Shown here: one piece after another, positions 22,530-33,700 of the stretch
Layout: each line of letters begins with the position of its first letter
How positions within the stretch are numbered: position 1 is the first letter of the stretch
Position numbers and translations under genes: made by a program
Assembly: GCA_030386875.1 (NCBI GenBank)
Contig: CM059562.1
Coordinates: 75,078,095 to 75,142,094 of the forward strand
DNA length: 64,000 nt
Source: Morinoia aosen
Lineage: Eukaryota; Arthropoda; Malacostraca; Amphipoda; Talitridae
Direction: 5' to 3'
Notes under the pieces: generated by a model
What the model was told of the DNA's origin: nothing
Seen by the model: the letters and a program-made list of their open reading frames with translations, nothing else
The model's database searches: none

Positions 22530-23085
22530 ATTACCTTCGATTTCAACAGCGCGCCAAAACTAGTAATCCAATGGATTAAGGTTTGGGGAGTTAGGCGGCC
22601 ATAAGTTTGGTGTGACATGATCATGAAAATTCTCGGCCATCCAATCCTGGGTTTTGTTTGAGAACTTTATGGGATGAATCCGAATCTTGTTGGAAGACAT
22701 TGGCCCTTTCTTTGGCTACGCTGTCTATCCAAGGCTTAATTATGGTTTGAAGAGTCGACATGTACATCTGCATTGATTCTAAGTCCCTGTAGAAAAAAAT
22801 GAGTAGGCATGATGTGCAATTCGCTGCTAACAACACCGAAAACAACGCACTCTTCTGACAAACTCACGTGTTCTGAGTGAGCCAGAGCGTTGACAATGCT
22901 GTTTTCTCTTGCTCGTGGCTAATTCATCTCCATTATTTTCATTCAGCTCCTTTCTAACTTTGCAAACGAAAGATCCCGCTGCATTTAGAAATCTTGCAAT
23001 AACTAAATTGCTGTGTTTCCTTTGTATAGACACTATAACAGCGTGTCTTTTCATTTCATTAGTTATAGTAGTATCTGACATGGGA
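22530..23085 (-). pseudogene. mariner-family transposase remnant
   Basis: The N-terminal part (from 23,081) starts Met-Ser-Asp-Thr-Thr-Ile-Thr-Asn-Glu-Met-Lys-Arg and continues with a helix-turn-helix-like region typical of one mariner lineage. Further on come Phe-Gln-Gln-Asp-Ser, which carries the second catalytic Asp, and, in a shifted frame, Trp-Pro-Pro-Asn-Ser-Pro-Asn-Leu-Asn-Pro-Leu-Asp-Tyr. In that last motif the catalytic third Asp is Asn. The part with the first Asp is missing or scrambled. The remnant sits in the intron between IRa exons 7 and 8, a place where IRb and IRc have none. It is dead, and its terminal repeats were not found. Confidence 0.8.
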
Positions 23086-25626
23086 TCCTCTGTAATAAAA
23101 AATACATAAATTATTATCGGGTTAGTTTAAATTTCAAAAATATCAATGTCCGCAGATACCTTACGCTCCCTGTAGTTCTTGAAATCTGACGGCCCTTTTA
23201 AACGCAATAAAAAAGTTTGCTTTGTTCTTAACTCTTCCTTCTCCTCGAAGAGACTAACTCATACTACTAAGCTTAAACCAAAACTTACACTTCCAAAGCG
23301 AGTACGCTATCTTCTACACCGCGGAGGTAACAAGGATGTTGTATAAGCACTTTGAAAGATTTGAAGAACATGATTTTCCACTGCCACACATGGTAGATGG
23401 TTATGAGCGAGACTTGAGAATACAATTAATATGAAACAGACAACCTATAATACATACATGAGTTGAAGGCTTGGGCTTTAAAACACTCACGATTCTCCAA
23501 CCCGATACGGCTGCCTAGAGCCATTCAGCCCTGGTTGATTAACCTCACCCGGACGAGGCAATGTGGTGAGTAAATTCGAAGAATTTTCCTCTTTCCAAAT
23601 TGTGAATGAAGGGCCCAGCGACGACGTCTATGGAGCCATCCTGCAGTCCGCCGAGCATGCCTGACCAGGTGCCCGTCGCCGGGTCGTAGTTGCCCCACTT
23701 ACCGTCCGCAGGCGTCCGGCACTCAAGTCTGGCCGGTCAACCGAGCCAGAAAAGTTATGGCTCATTTCACGACGTAGTGTTTTTGCACAAAATATTCCGG
23801 GGGGCAAATGTCTTGAATAGAAATGTGTTAACCTGTTTCATCTCCGTAACTAACTATGTAAATATAACCTATCCACATCCATTTATTATAACGGTATTAA
23901 AAACACTATGTAAGCCGCGAAGAAAAAATAAGTATTTATAGTGAAATAATTCGGAAATGAACAAGTCTTTTGGGTTATTTTATACATTACGCTAACTGGC
24001 TCATTAAGATTTCAAAGCAATTAAGTTAACCGTCGTGGTCATCAGACGCAGTTCTCAAATTTCTTATTTAAGTTATATTTACCTGAAAGAGAAGTGATTT
24101 TTTAGAATATTCCAGATGTCGCCAGACGTCCCTTCGACCCGTACAGTTCCGTCAGGCTGTGGAACAATCATCGAGAACGGCCGATACTGCGGCTCAAAAT
24201 ATCTGAAATAAATGGCATCATCGAGGCTGTGCGGGATCTAAGGAATTCCATCGTTGTTTAATAACTAATAAACAACCATTTATACGAGATGATTTTAGTC
24301 TCTCATTAAATATTTCTGTGAAACGTGCTTAGAATTCGTCTACGAATCTAAAATGTTTGACCTGTTCCTGTTTAGTTCATCAAAACTGACAGCGTTTGGC
24401 TTTCAAATCTTTGACACAAGGGGGAAATCGCAGGACGCGAGATTCTCAAACACCTGACACAAAGTGGGAATCGTTGTACGAAACGTTCTCAAAAACAAAA
24501 TAAACAAATGCTACGGCTCTTACCTGAAAATCGAAGCATGTATTTTATAAATATAAACGAATTTTGAACACTGAAAAATTATCTGAATGCTCTACTTATG
24601 AGTTTTTTATGCATGACTGATTTTAAAAGCTAAACATATTTTCATACATGTAGTTAAGGGAACAATTTATTCTATCAATATAATTATATGTCCAAAGATT
24701 AATGCTACGGTTCTCAAAATGAAAATATGAAATGTACCATAATCTTACCTTTGTCTAGCAGCAAATTAAAGCAAAACAGTAGCATTTTACAAATTTTCGT
24801 CGCTCTTTCATTCTTTTTCATTACAGCTCTAAATTTGTTCCCACCAACAAAACTAAGGAAATAACTCACGTCTCCAGACATGCAGCGCACCGTGAGCCCG
24901 GTGAGGTTGGTACGTCTGGTCCAGGGGTCCGGCTGCAGTGCCGCGAGCTGATCCTGAAGAGGCTCTACAGATACGGTGCTTAGGAACCGGTACACTGCAG
25001 GTACTGAGGGTCCAACTCGGTACGCTTCCCGTGCCGTCATATCTGTTCCCTCTAATAACAAAAGCACCACCTGAAATGTGTCGACCCATGCTTGCTTTCA
25101 GAGAAAATTTTCAATATTCAATTACGTATACAAGTTTCAGATCAGTCTGAAACATCACGAAATTTGGTGCTTCTGACCATTCTGACTTGCGTTCGATTCA
25201 TGAAAATTTATTTTTTTTTAGTTTAGATCGCTGGTATATTTTCAACGATGTACAAGAGTTAATATATAAAAGAAACATAATAGAGACCGCCGTAATTACC
25301 CTGTTGTTGAGGGGCCATGGCAGATCGTCAATTGCTTTCTGGAAGAAGTCGCGCTTGCATGCAATCACTCGGGACGAAATCCAATCTTCTTGCTGACCAA
25401 ACATAGAAAGCAAAGTTATGTTTAAAATTCTCGTGGAGTGTGCAATCATGTAAAAAATGAGAAAAAATAACTCAAATTCCTTGATGGAAAAAGTTCATTT
25501 TTTTCAGATATTGCATTATTGAATTTCTTTTCAAACTAAACAGTTCTTGCAGCAGTTATAGTTAACCCTCAACTATTCCTGAGGGTTTCGGGTGAGCCAG
25601 AATTTTCAGGAAGCTTAGGACAAAAC

Positions 25627-25880
25627 AGATGGTTGGTTACACAGATGGTTATTTACACAACAGATGGCTACTTACACAACAGATGGTTACTCACACAACA
25701 GATGGTTACTTACACAACAGATGGTTACTTATACAACAGATGGTTACTTACACAACAGATGGTTACTTACACAACAGATGGTTACTTACACAACAGATGT
25801 TTACTTACACAACAGATGGTTACTTACGCAACAGATGGTTACTTACACAACAGATGGTTACTAGCACAACCGATAGTTAC
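25627..25880. repeat. 20-bp minisatellite in an IRa intron
   Basis: Twelve to thirteen copies of a 20-bp unit (ACAGATGGTTACTTACACAA) lie head to tail, with most changes in the first and last units. The array is in the intron between exons 3 and 4. All three plus-strand frames stay open because neither the unit nor its frame shifts create stops, so the 60-100-residue frames here are artefacts. Confidence 0.95.
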
Positions 25881-27260
25881 TAACATGACATACGGCAGTG
25901 TGAAGAATACAGTTAATGATACCAGAAATAATGTATATTGTATATAATTAGGTACATTTTTGGAATTTTCTCCCAAAAAATGTGTGTAAAATTTCTTTAA
26001 TGTATATTTAAAAAGGGGTATTTTGTGAAACTCATGAGTTTTGGTAGAGGTAACACGTTTTCAGTGCTTGAATATAATAATGTGGGATTTGAATCGGATA
26101 AAGTAGTCCATTTATCCGTGTATACGAATGAAAGCTGAAAATGTTTCACCTCTTTCAGATGGTCGAAGTCCATGTCTGAGGTAACGGTCGAGACAAAGAA
26201 TGCTCGATCCAGCCGGCTAGTAGATGCTCAGAGAGAGAATATGACATTATTGACCAATAAAATTTTTCCATTTTTTAATATTTTAACCCTTCGCAGTATT
26301 AAATTTTCTATTCCCTTAATTTATCGTAAAAGCTGTTATGCAGTTTCACGTAGTTAGAAAAAACCCAAAGCTTCGTAAAATTTATACATGATGGTAAATA
26401 TTCAAGATAACAAAAATTTAATTACATGAAGAATAAAATAAAGTACGATAAAATGAGAAAAATATCTAGCTACTTCTTAGTCTGGCAATGGAAAAATTCA
26501 GTCAAAGGGCCTGAAAATTAACTTAAAATACTATGTGCACGTTGAAAATGACGACATAGTTTAGTGAGGAGCCTGCAAGCCAATTTGTGGCTGAAATTAT
26601 TTCAACAAATTATGGAAGCCAAAGCAAGACTGCATAAGCTAAAGGCAAAACGTATAATTTATTATATACAATAAAAACAGAATTAAGCTCAAGCAGACCT
26701 GAATAAAATGCATCAGAAGCAGACTTACGGTTGGACACCAGCCTGCAGACTTGCGTTTGAGGCCGAGGAAGTCGGGCAGATGCTGGGCAACAGGCGGGGC
26801 AGAGTACGCGTCATCTCCGCCAGGTGATCTTCTGCAGCGCTCCTGCCTTCGGTGGGTGTAATTAGTTAGGTGATCTTGAATTGGAGAAAATGTTTAGAAT
26901 TTACTAAGAAAAATTATTTGAAACAATGAGGATAGGTACATATTATTTGAAATTTTGAAATACCTAGCGTGCAGAGTAAAACATCCGAAAGTTAAAATTG
27001 CATTGCTCTTTAAATCACTGAAATTTCAGAAATATTTTGATTGCAAACTAGTTTACCAAATATTGTTAAAAGATAATTAAATCTTGGTTCACATTTCCGT
27101 AGACTTTTCCAAAATTTTCAGCTAAGCCTTCCATCTAGTAAGGTCAAAAGTTCGATTGAGACTCAGTAGATATATTAGTGATAATAATCAACTGAGCCCT
27201 GCAGAATAAAGGAAGTGCTCTTTATGAATGAAATAAGTGCCACAACTTCAAGGCAGGAGG

Positions 27261-27450
27261 TCACTTAGTGGATAGTGTGCTCAGTTTAATGGAAAGGCCG
27301 CTAGTTCGCTTCCCGGCAATGCAAGCCCAGTAATTCTCTTTGTTTAAAAAAACAGATCTTAGCTGCAATTTTTCACTCGACTCAGGTGCCGGAAATAAAT
27401 TTCAGATCGACCAGGAGTAACCATTCTTCTGCTCTAACACTAGTTATAAA
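27261..27450 (+). mobile_element. tRNA-derived SINE copy in IRa intron 1
   Basis: Box A (CTTAGTGGATAGTGTGCTC) is followed by a good box B (CTAGTTCGCTTCCC) at about 27,301, and the 3' part has ATCGACCAGGAGTAACCATT, shared with the copy at 14,370. It is inserted between IRa exons 1 and 2. Confidence 0.65.
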
Positions 27451-28229
27451 GCTTTTAAAGAGCCAAAATAATAGATGCTGAGTCTAAAACATAATTGAAA
27501 GAAAACAAAGTTCATCCCTTACGTCTTTCTTCCGTAAATGTTTCCAAATTTAGCCGTCCGTTTCCAAGAGTGGCTGCTAGCGTGCATAATATATTTGCAA
27601 ATGCTTGGAGGTTCATTATAAATGTGGAGTTTATTACCTCGCGCTGAGGTTTCTGCAATTTTCATGAAATTGAGAGTTTCTTATGACAGAGAATAAATTT
27701 AGAGCTCATTGAGATGATTTTACGACGTGCGACGTTAGACCTAAGTTCAAGTACTAAAATTTGTGTAAATTACCATCAGTGAAATACATTGAAACTGAGA
27801 TTATTATGCACTGTATCAAAAAACAGATCCAGTTTTGGCTTTCGTTCCAACACATGTTCAATTTCGCAATAAATTTTAGTCCAAGTTTGTAATCTTAAGT
27901 GTATTGAAAACATGTTAACATTGCTTGTTGTATTGCATGCGCTATGTTTTGAGCACTATCCTCAGCTACATTTTCTTTAACTAGTGTTACTTATGTTTAT
28001 ACTCATTTTTCTTAAGGATTGTAGGTGGATAACTCATGGAAAATACATTTACTAAAACAAATATTGATGATTGCTCAGAATAATATTTAGGTGACTCCAA
28101 CAATCAGTCATGCCTCAAAGTGCAAGTTTCAAGTGCAAGTTTAGACGTTACATGATCAGGAGATAATTTGAACAATTCTGTAAGCCTGTACGCATAGATA
28201 CTGACCCAATTCTAAATTGATAATAATAA

Positions 28230-29340
28230 TTTTCAGTTACCCGGCTATAAGAAGTCATGGAAGTGTTACATGGATGAATTAAAACACCATCCGAAGTATT
28301 TAATTCAGTTTAAAAACATCAAACAATTTTAATACTACGTAAGAGTAAGAAAATTATTTTCAATCATATTTCATCTACTGTGTTACTCATATTCATTGAA
28401 CTTTGAAAAAAGGTAATGTAGCTATGAATAGTTCCTTTTCTAATATTCAACAAATATATTTACTAGCTTATTTTCCAATCTCTTTTGATCTTCATGCTCG
28501 TTTTGCTTCAGACTGGAGATTTTTTTCTCTGCACGTCAAGCACAATCTCAGAATGCGATTTTCATCCATTAAATAAGTTTAATAATTACTTGGAAACGCG
28601 TTTTAAACACAATTGTAGCTTCATTGAATTATAAGCATCTGAAACTCCTTTGCTGAATTGGAGTATCTGTTAATTAAAGCGGTTCGTCTCACTCACTCAG
28701 GTTATGGTCTGAATGCTCAAATTTTGATAGAAATAAGTGAAATTATTCCAAAAAACAATGTACCAAATGAAAGTTTAAATGAATTCAAATTTGTGACAAG
28801 CAACACGATAAATTAATTAATATCATCGTCAAATGTCGTTATAGTTTAGAAATGTTGTTCTCGAAAAGTCATGCTGGCTGTACAAGCGCCGTACGTAACA
28901 TCAAACACAAGCAGCGTACACACTAGGACGGTCATCGGCATTGCTGAAGAATAAATACGCGTTCAAAATTTATTTATGAATGCAGGTAGTTCTAACATTG
29001 TGTATCTTCCCTGCTGTGAACTTCAGTATAGTCCCAATACCTGTGAAAATTCTGAATAAAATTGCGATTATAAAGACTAGCTGTACTGAAACAACAGACT
29101 TCTTATGTGCTATTTCGAAGGAAATTGGAGCGAAGTGTGAAAGTTTTTAGGATAAGCCCAATTACAGAATACTATCACTATTCCCCCTTGACTCCTCTAC
29201 ACAAGAGCCCTCGACCGTCTGCCTCACTGCTTGACAACTGCACAGTTGCAACAGAACACTCCATACAGCGCGAAGAAAGATAAAGGCGCGGAGTTACGCA
29301 TGTTTACGTTATGAGAATACGTCATGAATGTGCAAACCTA
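28230..29340. repeat. IR upstream block (copy 1), possible promoter region
   Basis: This block upstream of IRa is closely related to 45,600-46,800. Its best-conserved part (about 28,840-28,990) includes TCATGCTGGCTGTACAAGCG and GTAGCGTACACACTAG-like sequence. On the minus strand it opens with an ATG and a hydrophobic run (about 28,942 to 28,850) resembling a signal peptide, but IRa has a stop soon after and no obvious donor. It could be regulatory, an alternative first exon, or a piece of another gene. Confidence 0.5.
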
Positions 29341-29379
29341 GAGAGCAGCCCTTGTAAATCTCTGCTAAAATAAGTATTT

Positions 29380-30125
29380 GGCATTTGTGGATCACGCATG
29401 AAGTATGGATATCGTTTGTGAATGGAAATATATTTCTGAATGAAAAATATGAAGATATTCTTAACCGAAAACGTTATTCATTGGAATGGAATGTTGAGGT
29501 GGTTCTCCTGGTTGGATTGCATTTTATTATTAGACAGTTTTCGCTCTTCGAAACGATAAATTCTAAAAATTATTTTCCTTCTGTCGATTATGCAGTGTTC
29601 AAATTTAACTGCTGCGTACTTCAAGTTGAATATCATTTGTTGAACACAGAAAGCAACGAGACCATCAAAAATGTACATGAATTGAAAGGATGAAGTTTAA
29701 CACGCTTTGAGTAGCGCAAGCTCTAAGCTCCGAACTCTTGCTTGACAGAAGATGCTGTAACATGCTTGTAAGGTTTGATCTGTGCCATTTGCCTTCGTGT
29801 TTATTATGCACAACGTCAGTTCCTCGACAAAACGAAATTAAATTTCACATGTTTCAAGTCTGGTAAAAGTGAATAACTTATCACACACGTGCCTCGCCGT
29901 TGTTCGGTGTAGACTTGGACATGAATTCGGGAATTTCTCTCTGAGTTTTTACAGTAACATTTTTTCTGTGGACGCAAGTGTCAGCATTACAGGAATAATT
30001 CACTTGAAAATTTTGTAGACAGATATATAAACATATGTATGTATCGTTTTTATCGACTATGAAGTCATAAGTTGTTCGTTTCCGCAGGTAACCAAATATG
30101 AAAAATAAAGTTTAAAATATATCGT
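29380..30125. repeat. Intergenic block shared between IR units (copy 2)
   Basis: It is homologous to 16.3-17.09 kb and 51.05-51.79 kb. It is followed at once by a LINE fragment, as in the other units. Short open frames on both strands here are not conserved between the copies. Confidence 0.65.
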
Positions 30126-30127
30126 AC

Positions 30128-30580
30128 CACATGTGTTTAAGCCACATTGAAAATTGAAACCTTCTTTAGCTCGTTAACTATACTCTCGGCAATTAGAAAG
30201 GGATTTTCATTAAGAAGGGCCACAGAGAGCGTGCTGTCATCGGAAAAAAGTAGTAAATTTGATATATGACGTAGATTTAACGATATAGTTGATAAAGTAA
30301 AGGCCAGACCTTTGTGGAACTCCATAGCTAATTATCAGTAGTTCCAATTGTGCATCGTTAATGGCAACGTATTGCTTCCGATTTGTTAGGTGTGATTTGA
30401 ACCAGTCATGCACAACTCCTCTAATGCTATAACAGTGGAGTTTCAAGAGTAAATTGTTATTGTCCACGCAATCGAATGCTTTTCGAACGTCAAGAAACTC
30501 AAAGAAAACAAGTTTTCCTTCATCTCTATTGGAATGAAGGTATTGTGAATGATTTACGTAATATATTGTACAAATCAAGA
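30128..30580 (-). pseudogene. LINE reverse transcriptase fragment
   Basis: On the minus strand it encodes the palm region: Phe-Leu-Asp-Val-Arg-Lys-Ala-Phe-Asp, a Ser-Tyr-Gly-Val-Pro-Gln segment and, past a small deletion, Asp-Asp-Ser-Thr-Leu-Ser. It matches 61.6-62.0 kb of the LINE in the IRc intron. Both ends of the element are missing. It lies between the intergenic block and the IRb last exon. Confidence 0.8.
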
Positions 30581-30735
30581 AAATGGTATTGTACTATTCG
30601 AGTCAAGGGATTTAGTTCTGAAAATTTATGGTGATAATGAAAAATAATTTGATTCATCGCGATATCTTTCAGGCAAGTAAACGTCCATACAAGACAGTGT
30701 GATGTTTACGTCAGGCTATAGCAAGGATTAATTTT

Positions 30736-33700
30736 CTAAATTCGCCGTAATATGTAAAAGTGATGCCACTCCCCCAGGAGGACCACCCCGCTAAGGAGGA
30801 GGCCCGTCCCCAGCAGCAGAAAAGCAGTGTAGCTCTCCGGCAGCCCCAACGCCAGCGGAGAAGACGGGGCGCACGAATCCTCTTTGCTAGCCTTTTTCTT
30901 CCATTTAGTGAAGAGCATCTGCGGGATCCCGCCTTCCACGAGCCGCAGCATCCTGCATCCAAATTGAAAGGGAGAGGTTAAGACCAAAAAATTAGATATG
31001 ATACATTGAATAAACAAACACATTAACAGCCGAGTGGGACGTATCTACGTACGCATTAGTGATGCTTGGAGTGACATGATGCGTCCTACTCAGGTGAGAA
31101 ATACTGGTTTACAAGTACACCAAGCAACCAATGTTGAGAATTTCGTTCATAGAGGCTCCAGCTTCACACTCGTTGTTTTCAAATGAAACAGTTGTACCCA
31201 GAATTATTGAATCAAATTCTGCAACAAATAAAATGACTATTAATCACAATTTAACAGTTACAAGCCCTTTATTTGTCAATGCAGGTAGAAATGCCGCATG
31301 AATATGGAAATATACGATAAAGTAGACCATTTTAGTATTTCACAGCTCCAGCGCTTCACACTGCATAACTAGCTAAAGTCTTACGCGGCGTTGATGATGC
31401 GGTTAACCGGACCATTTTTTTTCAGTGGGTAACTTGTTATGGCTTTGAACAAATACTTTGAAGGCAGGGTGGTCAACTGGCAGTCCTGCGTAAAGAAATA
31501 AAAACATTTCGATACCTGAAAATGTCGCACAAACATTTGATAGCAGATAACGCTATTTCATTAAAGTTTTGGCAAAATACCAAATGCTCATTCTTATATA
31601 GGAACACTATCATTTAAGTCACCTTCACAAAGAAATGAGCTCATGGTTCCAAACGAGAACTAACCAGCCTCGGCCGTACAGGTCAAATTGACTGGTCAGA
31701 AAATGGAGTGCATAACGCTGCTTATTTAAAATTTTTTTCAAATTTGATGTGGTCTCTAAGAACATAAATATAATAAAATCTCTCGAGCAGCACTCAAAAC
31801 AATTTGTAAACATTTTGAACTGTTGAAATTGAATCGCTTACCTTAAAATTGGTCTCGTAGTATTGACGCTCGATGACTGTGATATGGCGGGCGTCGGCCA
31901 GACTCCTTTCGATATTAGCAGCTTCTGTGGCAACGCTGCGTGGGTCAGCTGAGATCATGTCTCGCCATACGCTCGAAACCAGGGGGTCCTTCTCATCGGC
32001 GAGCTAGGGATGAAAAACACAGTGAGAAATTAGTGAATATCCCAATAAAACAATGCAATTTTCCTGAGTGTGCATCATTTTATTAAACACACTACTCAGT
32101 AGCAGTGACTAATGGGAACACCGATTTGATCATGAGGCTGCTGCATGACGTTTTGAAAGTATAGCTTGCTTGCGTTTCCCCTTTGTTTGAAATTCATCAG
32201 GACGACTAGGAATGCCGTGAGCATTTTCTGATTTTATACTACGGTTACGGTTGCTGAATCACGTTAAATCTAGAGCGAGAATTTGAAAGTCTGCAATAAT
32301 AACATACTAATAATCATCTAAATATCACTTCTGATAGAATTTCTAAGTTCGTTTGCTGTGTAACTTGAATGAGTCTGTCAGATACCACATTATGGTATCG
32401 TTCAAAGACCTCAAATGTGACCCTCATCTTTACGCCTCCGAATGAGAGGTTTCCTAACAATCTTATCTAAATTTCAAGTATTTTAAAATCAGATACCTTA
32501 AACTGTTCGACAATAGAAGAATCCTTGGTGATTCCCAAAGTATACTCGTGTCTGCGGTCGTAAATTTCCTCGAGGTTGCGGACGGGCAGCACAGTCTCGT
32601 CGGACGACAACACTGATATGAGGAACGCAGTGTAGAACACGTGCAACAAGATGACCGCCACCAGCTCTGTCAGCAGCCAGATCCTGAGCGACGCGCGGGC
32701 TGGGTTCTCGTTAGCGTACCCTGCAATTTGAAGTATCACATATGAAAGTTATTCGAGCGCCAATTTTTTCTCAACTGAAAATCATACTTAATGAATTTCA
32801 AGTTTTTTCGTGTCACAAATAGGCTCGTGAGAATAAATACACCGAATTGTTTCATAAGATTTCATAGAATCTCAAAGTACTGTCCCCAATTTCTTGCTTC
32901 ATCACAGTATTTAAAATCTAAGAATCTAAGTGTTAAAACGTTATCTGCAATGGATACAAAGTGTTTGAGCTAGAGTAAAATAAAAACATTATAATGGTGC
33001 ACATGATACCCATGTTGCAGAATATCCTGATGTTGAGGATCATTGAGTCCGACCACGATTTCGGCCGGTGGATCAATCCACCCAAGACTTTGAGGCAGGC
33101 CACAGAGCCGATGAAGAACAGAAGCACCATAAGCCAGCTGTAGGGCGAAAATTCCCTCGTGTAGCTGGAGCCGGAGCTTATGGAGTTTGGCTTCTGCATG
33201 ACGAACACCGAGCTGCAAAGTATTGCATTGAATTGTCCGCAAGGGAATACACCAACACAATCCTGAGTTATGATTGGAATGAATTATCTTGATGATCCTG
33301 ATTGTTTAAAATCGCTTATCAATTGCTCATTGGCTTTTGATTGTCTTCTTCGCCTGTTTGCGGCAAAAAGGTACACTGTTAATGAAAAAGTTTTGGGAGG
33401 GATTGCGAATGCGATAGTTTGAAAAAACGAGCAAGGCTATTATGGTAATGAAAAAAAACAGAGAAAACGTTTAGGACAGGTTACTGGGCTACTGAATGAG
33501 CTCGTATTCCACTCTCTCTCTCTCCGGCTACAAATCACATTGTGGTGCAACAAAATCATACTTAATATCATGTATGATTTAGCATCTGTGAATATATTTT
33601 ACATGAAATGATAGTTCTCCAGATTCTGCGATCATTTTAGACAGGTGGATCAAATTTGTAATTATTCCTAACTCGTTCTTCTCCCTGACGGCAGGAACCC

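Larger units (their letters stand above)
19493..27616 (-). pseudogene. IRa: divergent ionotropic receptor, decayed
   Basis: Twelve exons can be traced, from 1 to 12: 27523-27616, 26729-26846, 26150-26216, 25300-25392, 24870-25070, 24083-24186, 23549-23728, 21979-22181, 21471-21694, 20585-20746, 20141-20238 (damaged) and 19493-19709. Exons 1-10 keep exact lengths and splice phases relative to IRb. Exon 1 encodes a signal peptide, exons 6-7 the first ligand-binding half, exon 8 M1, exon 9 the pore loop end and M3, exons 10-11 the second ligand-binding half and exon 12 M4. Lesions: about 10 bases are missing at the exon 11 acceptor, removing its AG and first codons. The exon 11-12 junction would spell TAG. 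A TAG replaces Leu before M4. IR proteins are chemosensory cation channels of the iGluR superfamily. This copy cannot make one. Confidence 0.85.

Noticed and set aside
25627..25880. Resemblance of the 20-bp array to a CRISPR array
   Set aside because: There are no unique spacers. Units are directly adjacent, the genome is eukaryotic and no cas-like gene exists.
25629..25947. Three overlapping plus-strand frames of 66-104 codons with repeated 20-residue blocks
   Set aside because: They are translations of a 20-bp tandem repeat. All frames are open for that reason alone, and none has a non-repetitive domain.
26150..26230. Loss of the exon 3 acceptor in IRb relative to IRa
   Set aside because: My first alignment used the wrong AG in IRa. 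With phase 2 imposed, both copies have a usable acceptor (TAG in IRa, AAG in IRb) and the same exon length of 67.
29385..29693. 102-codon plus-strand frame in the spacer block
   Set aside because: The homologous blocks at 16.4 and 51.1 kb do not keep this frame open, so it is not a conserved gene.
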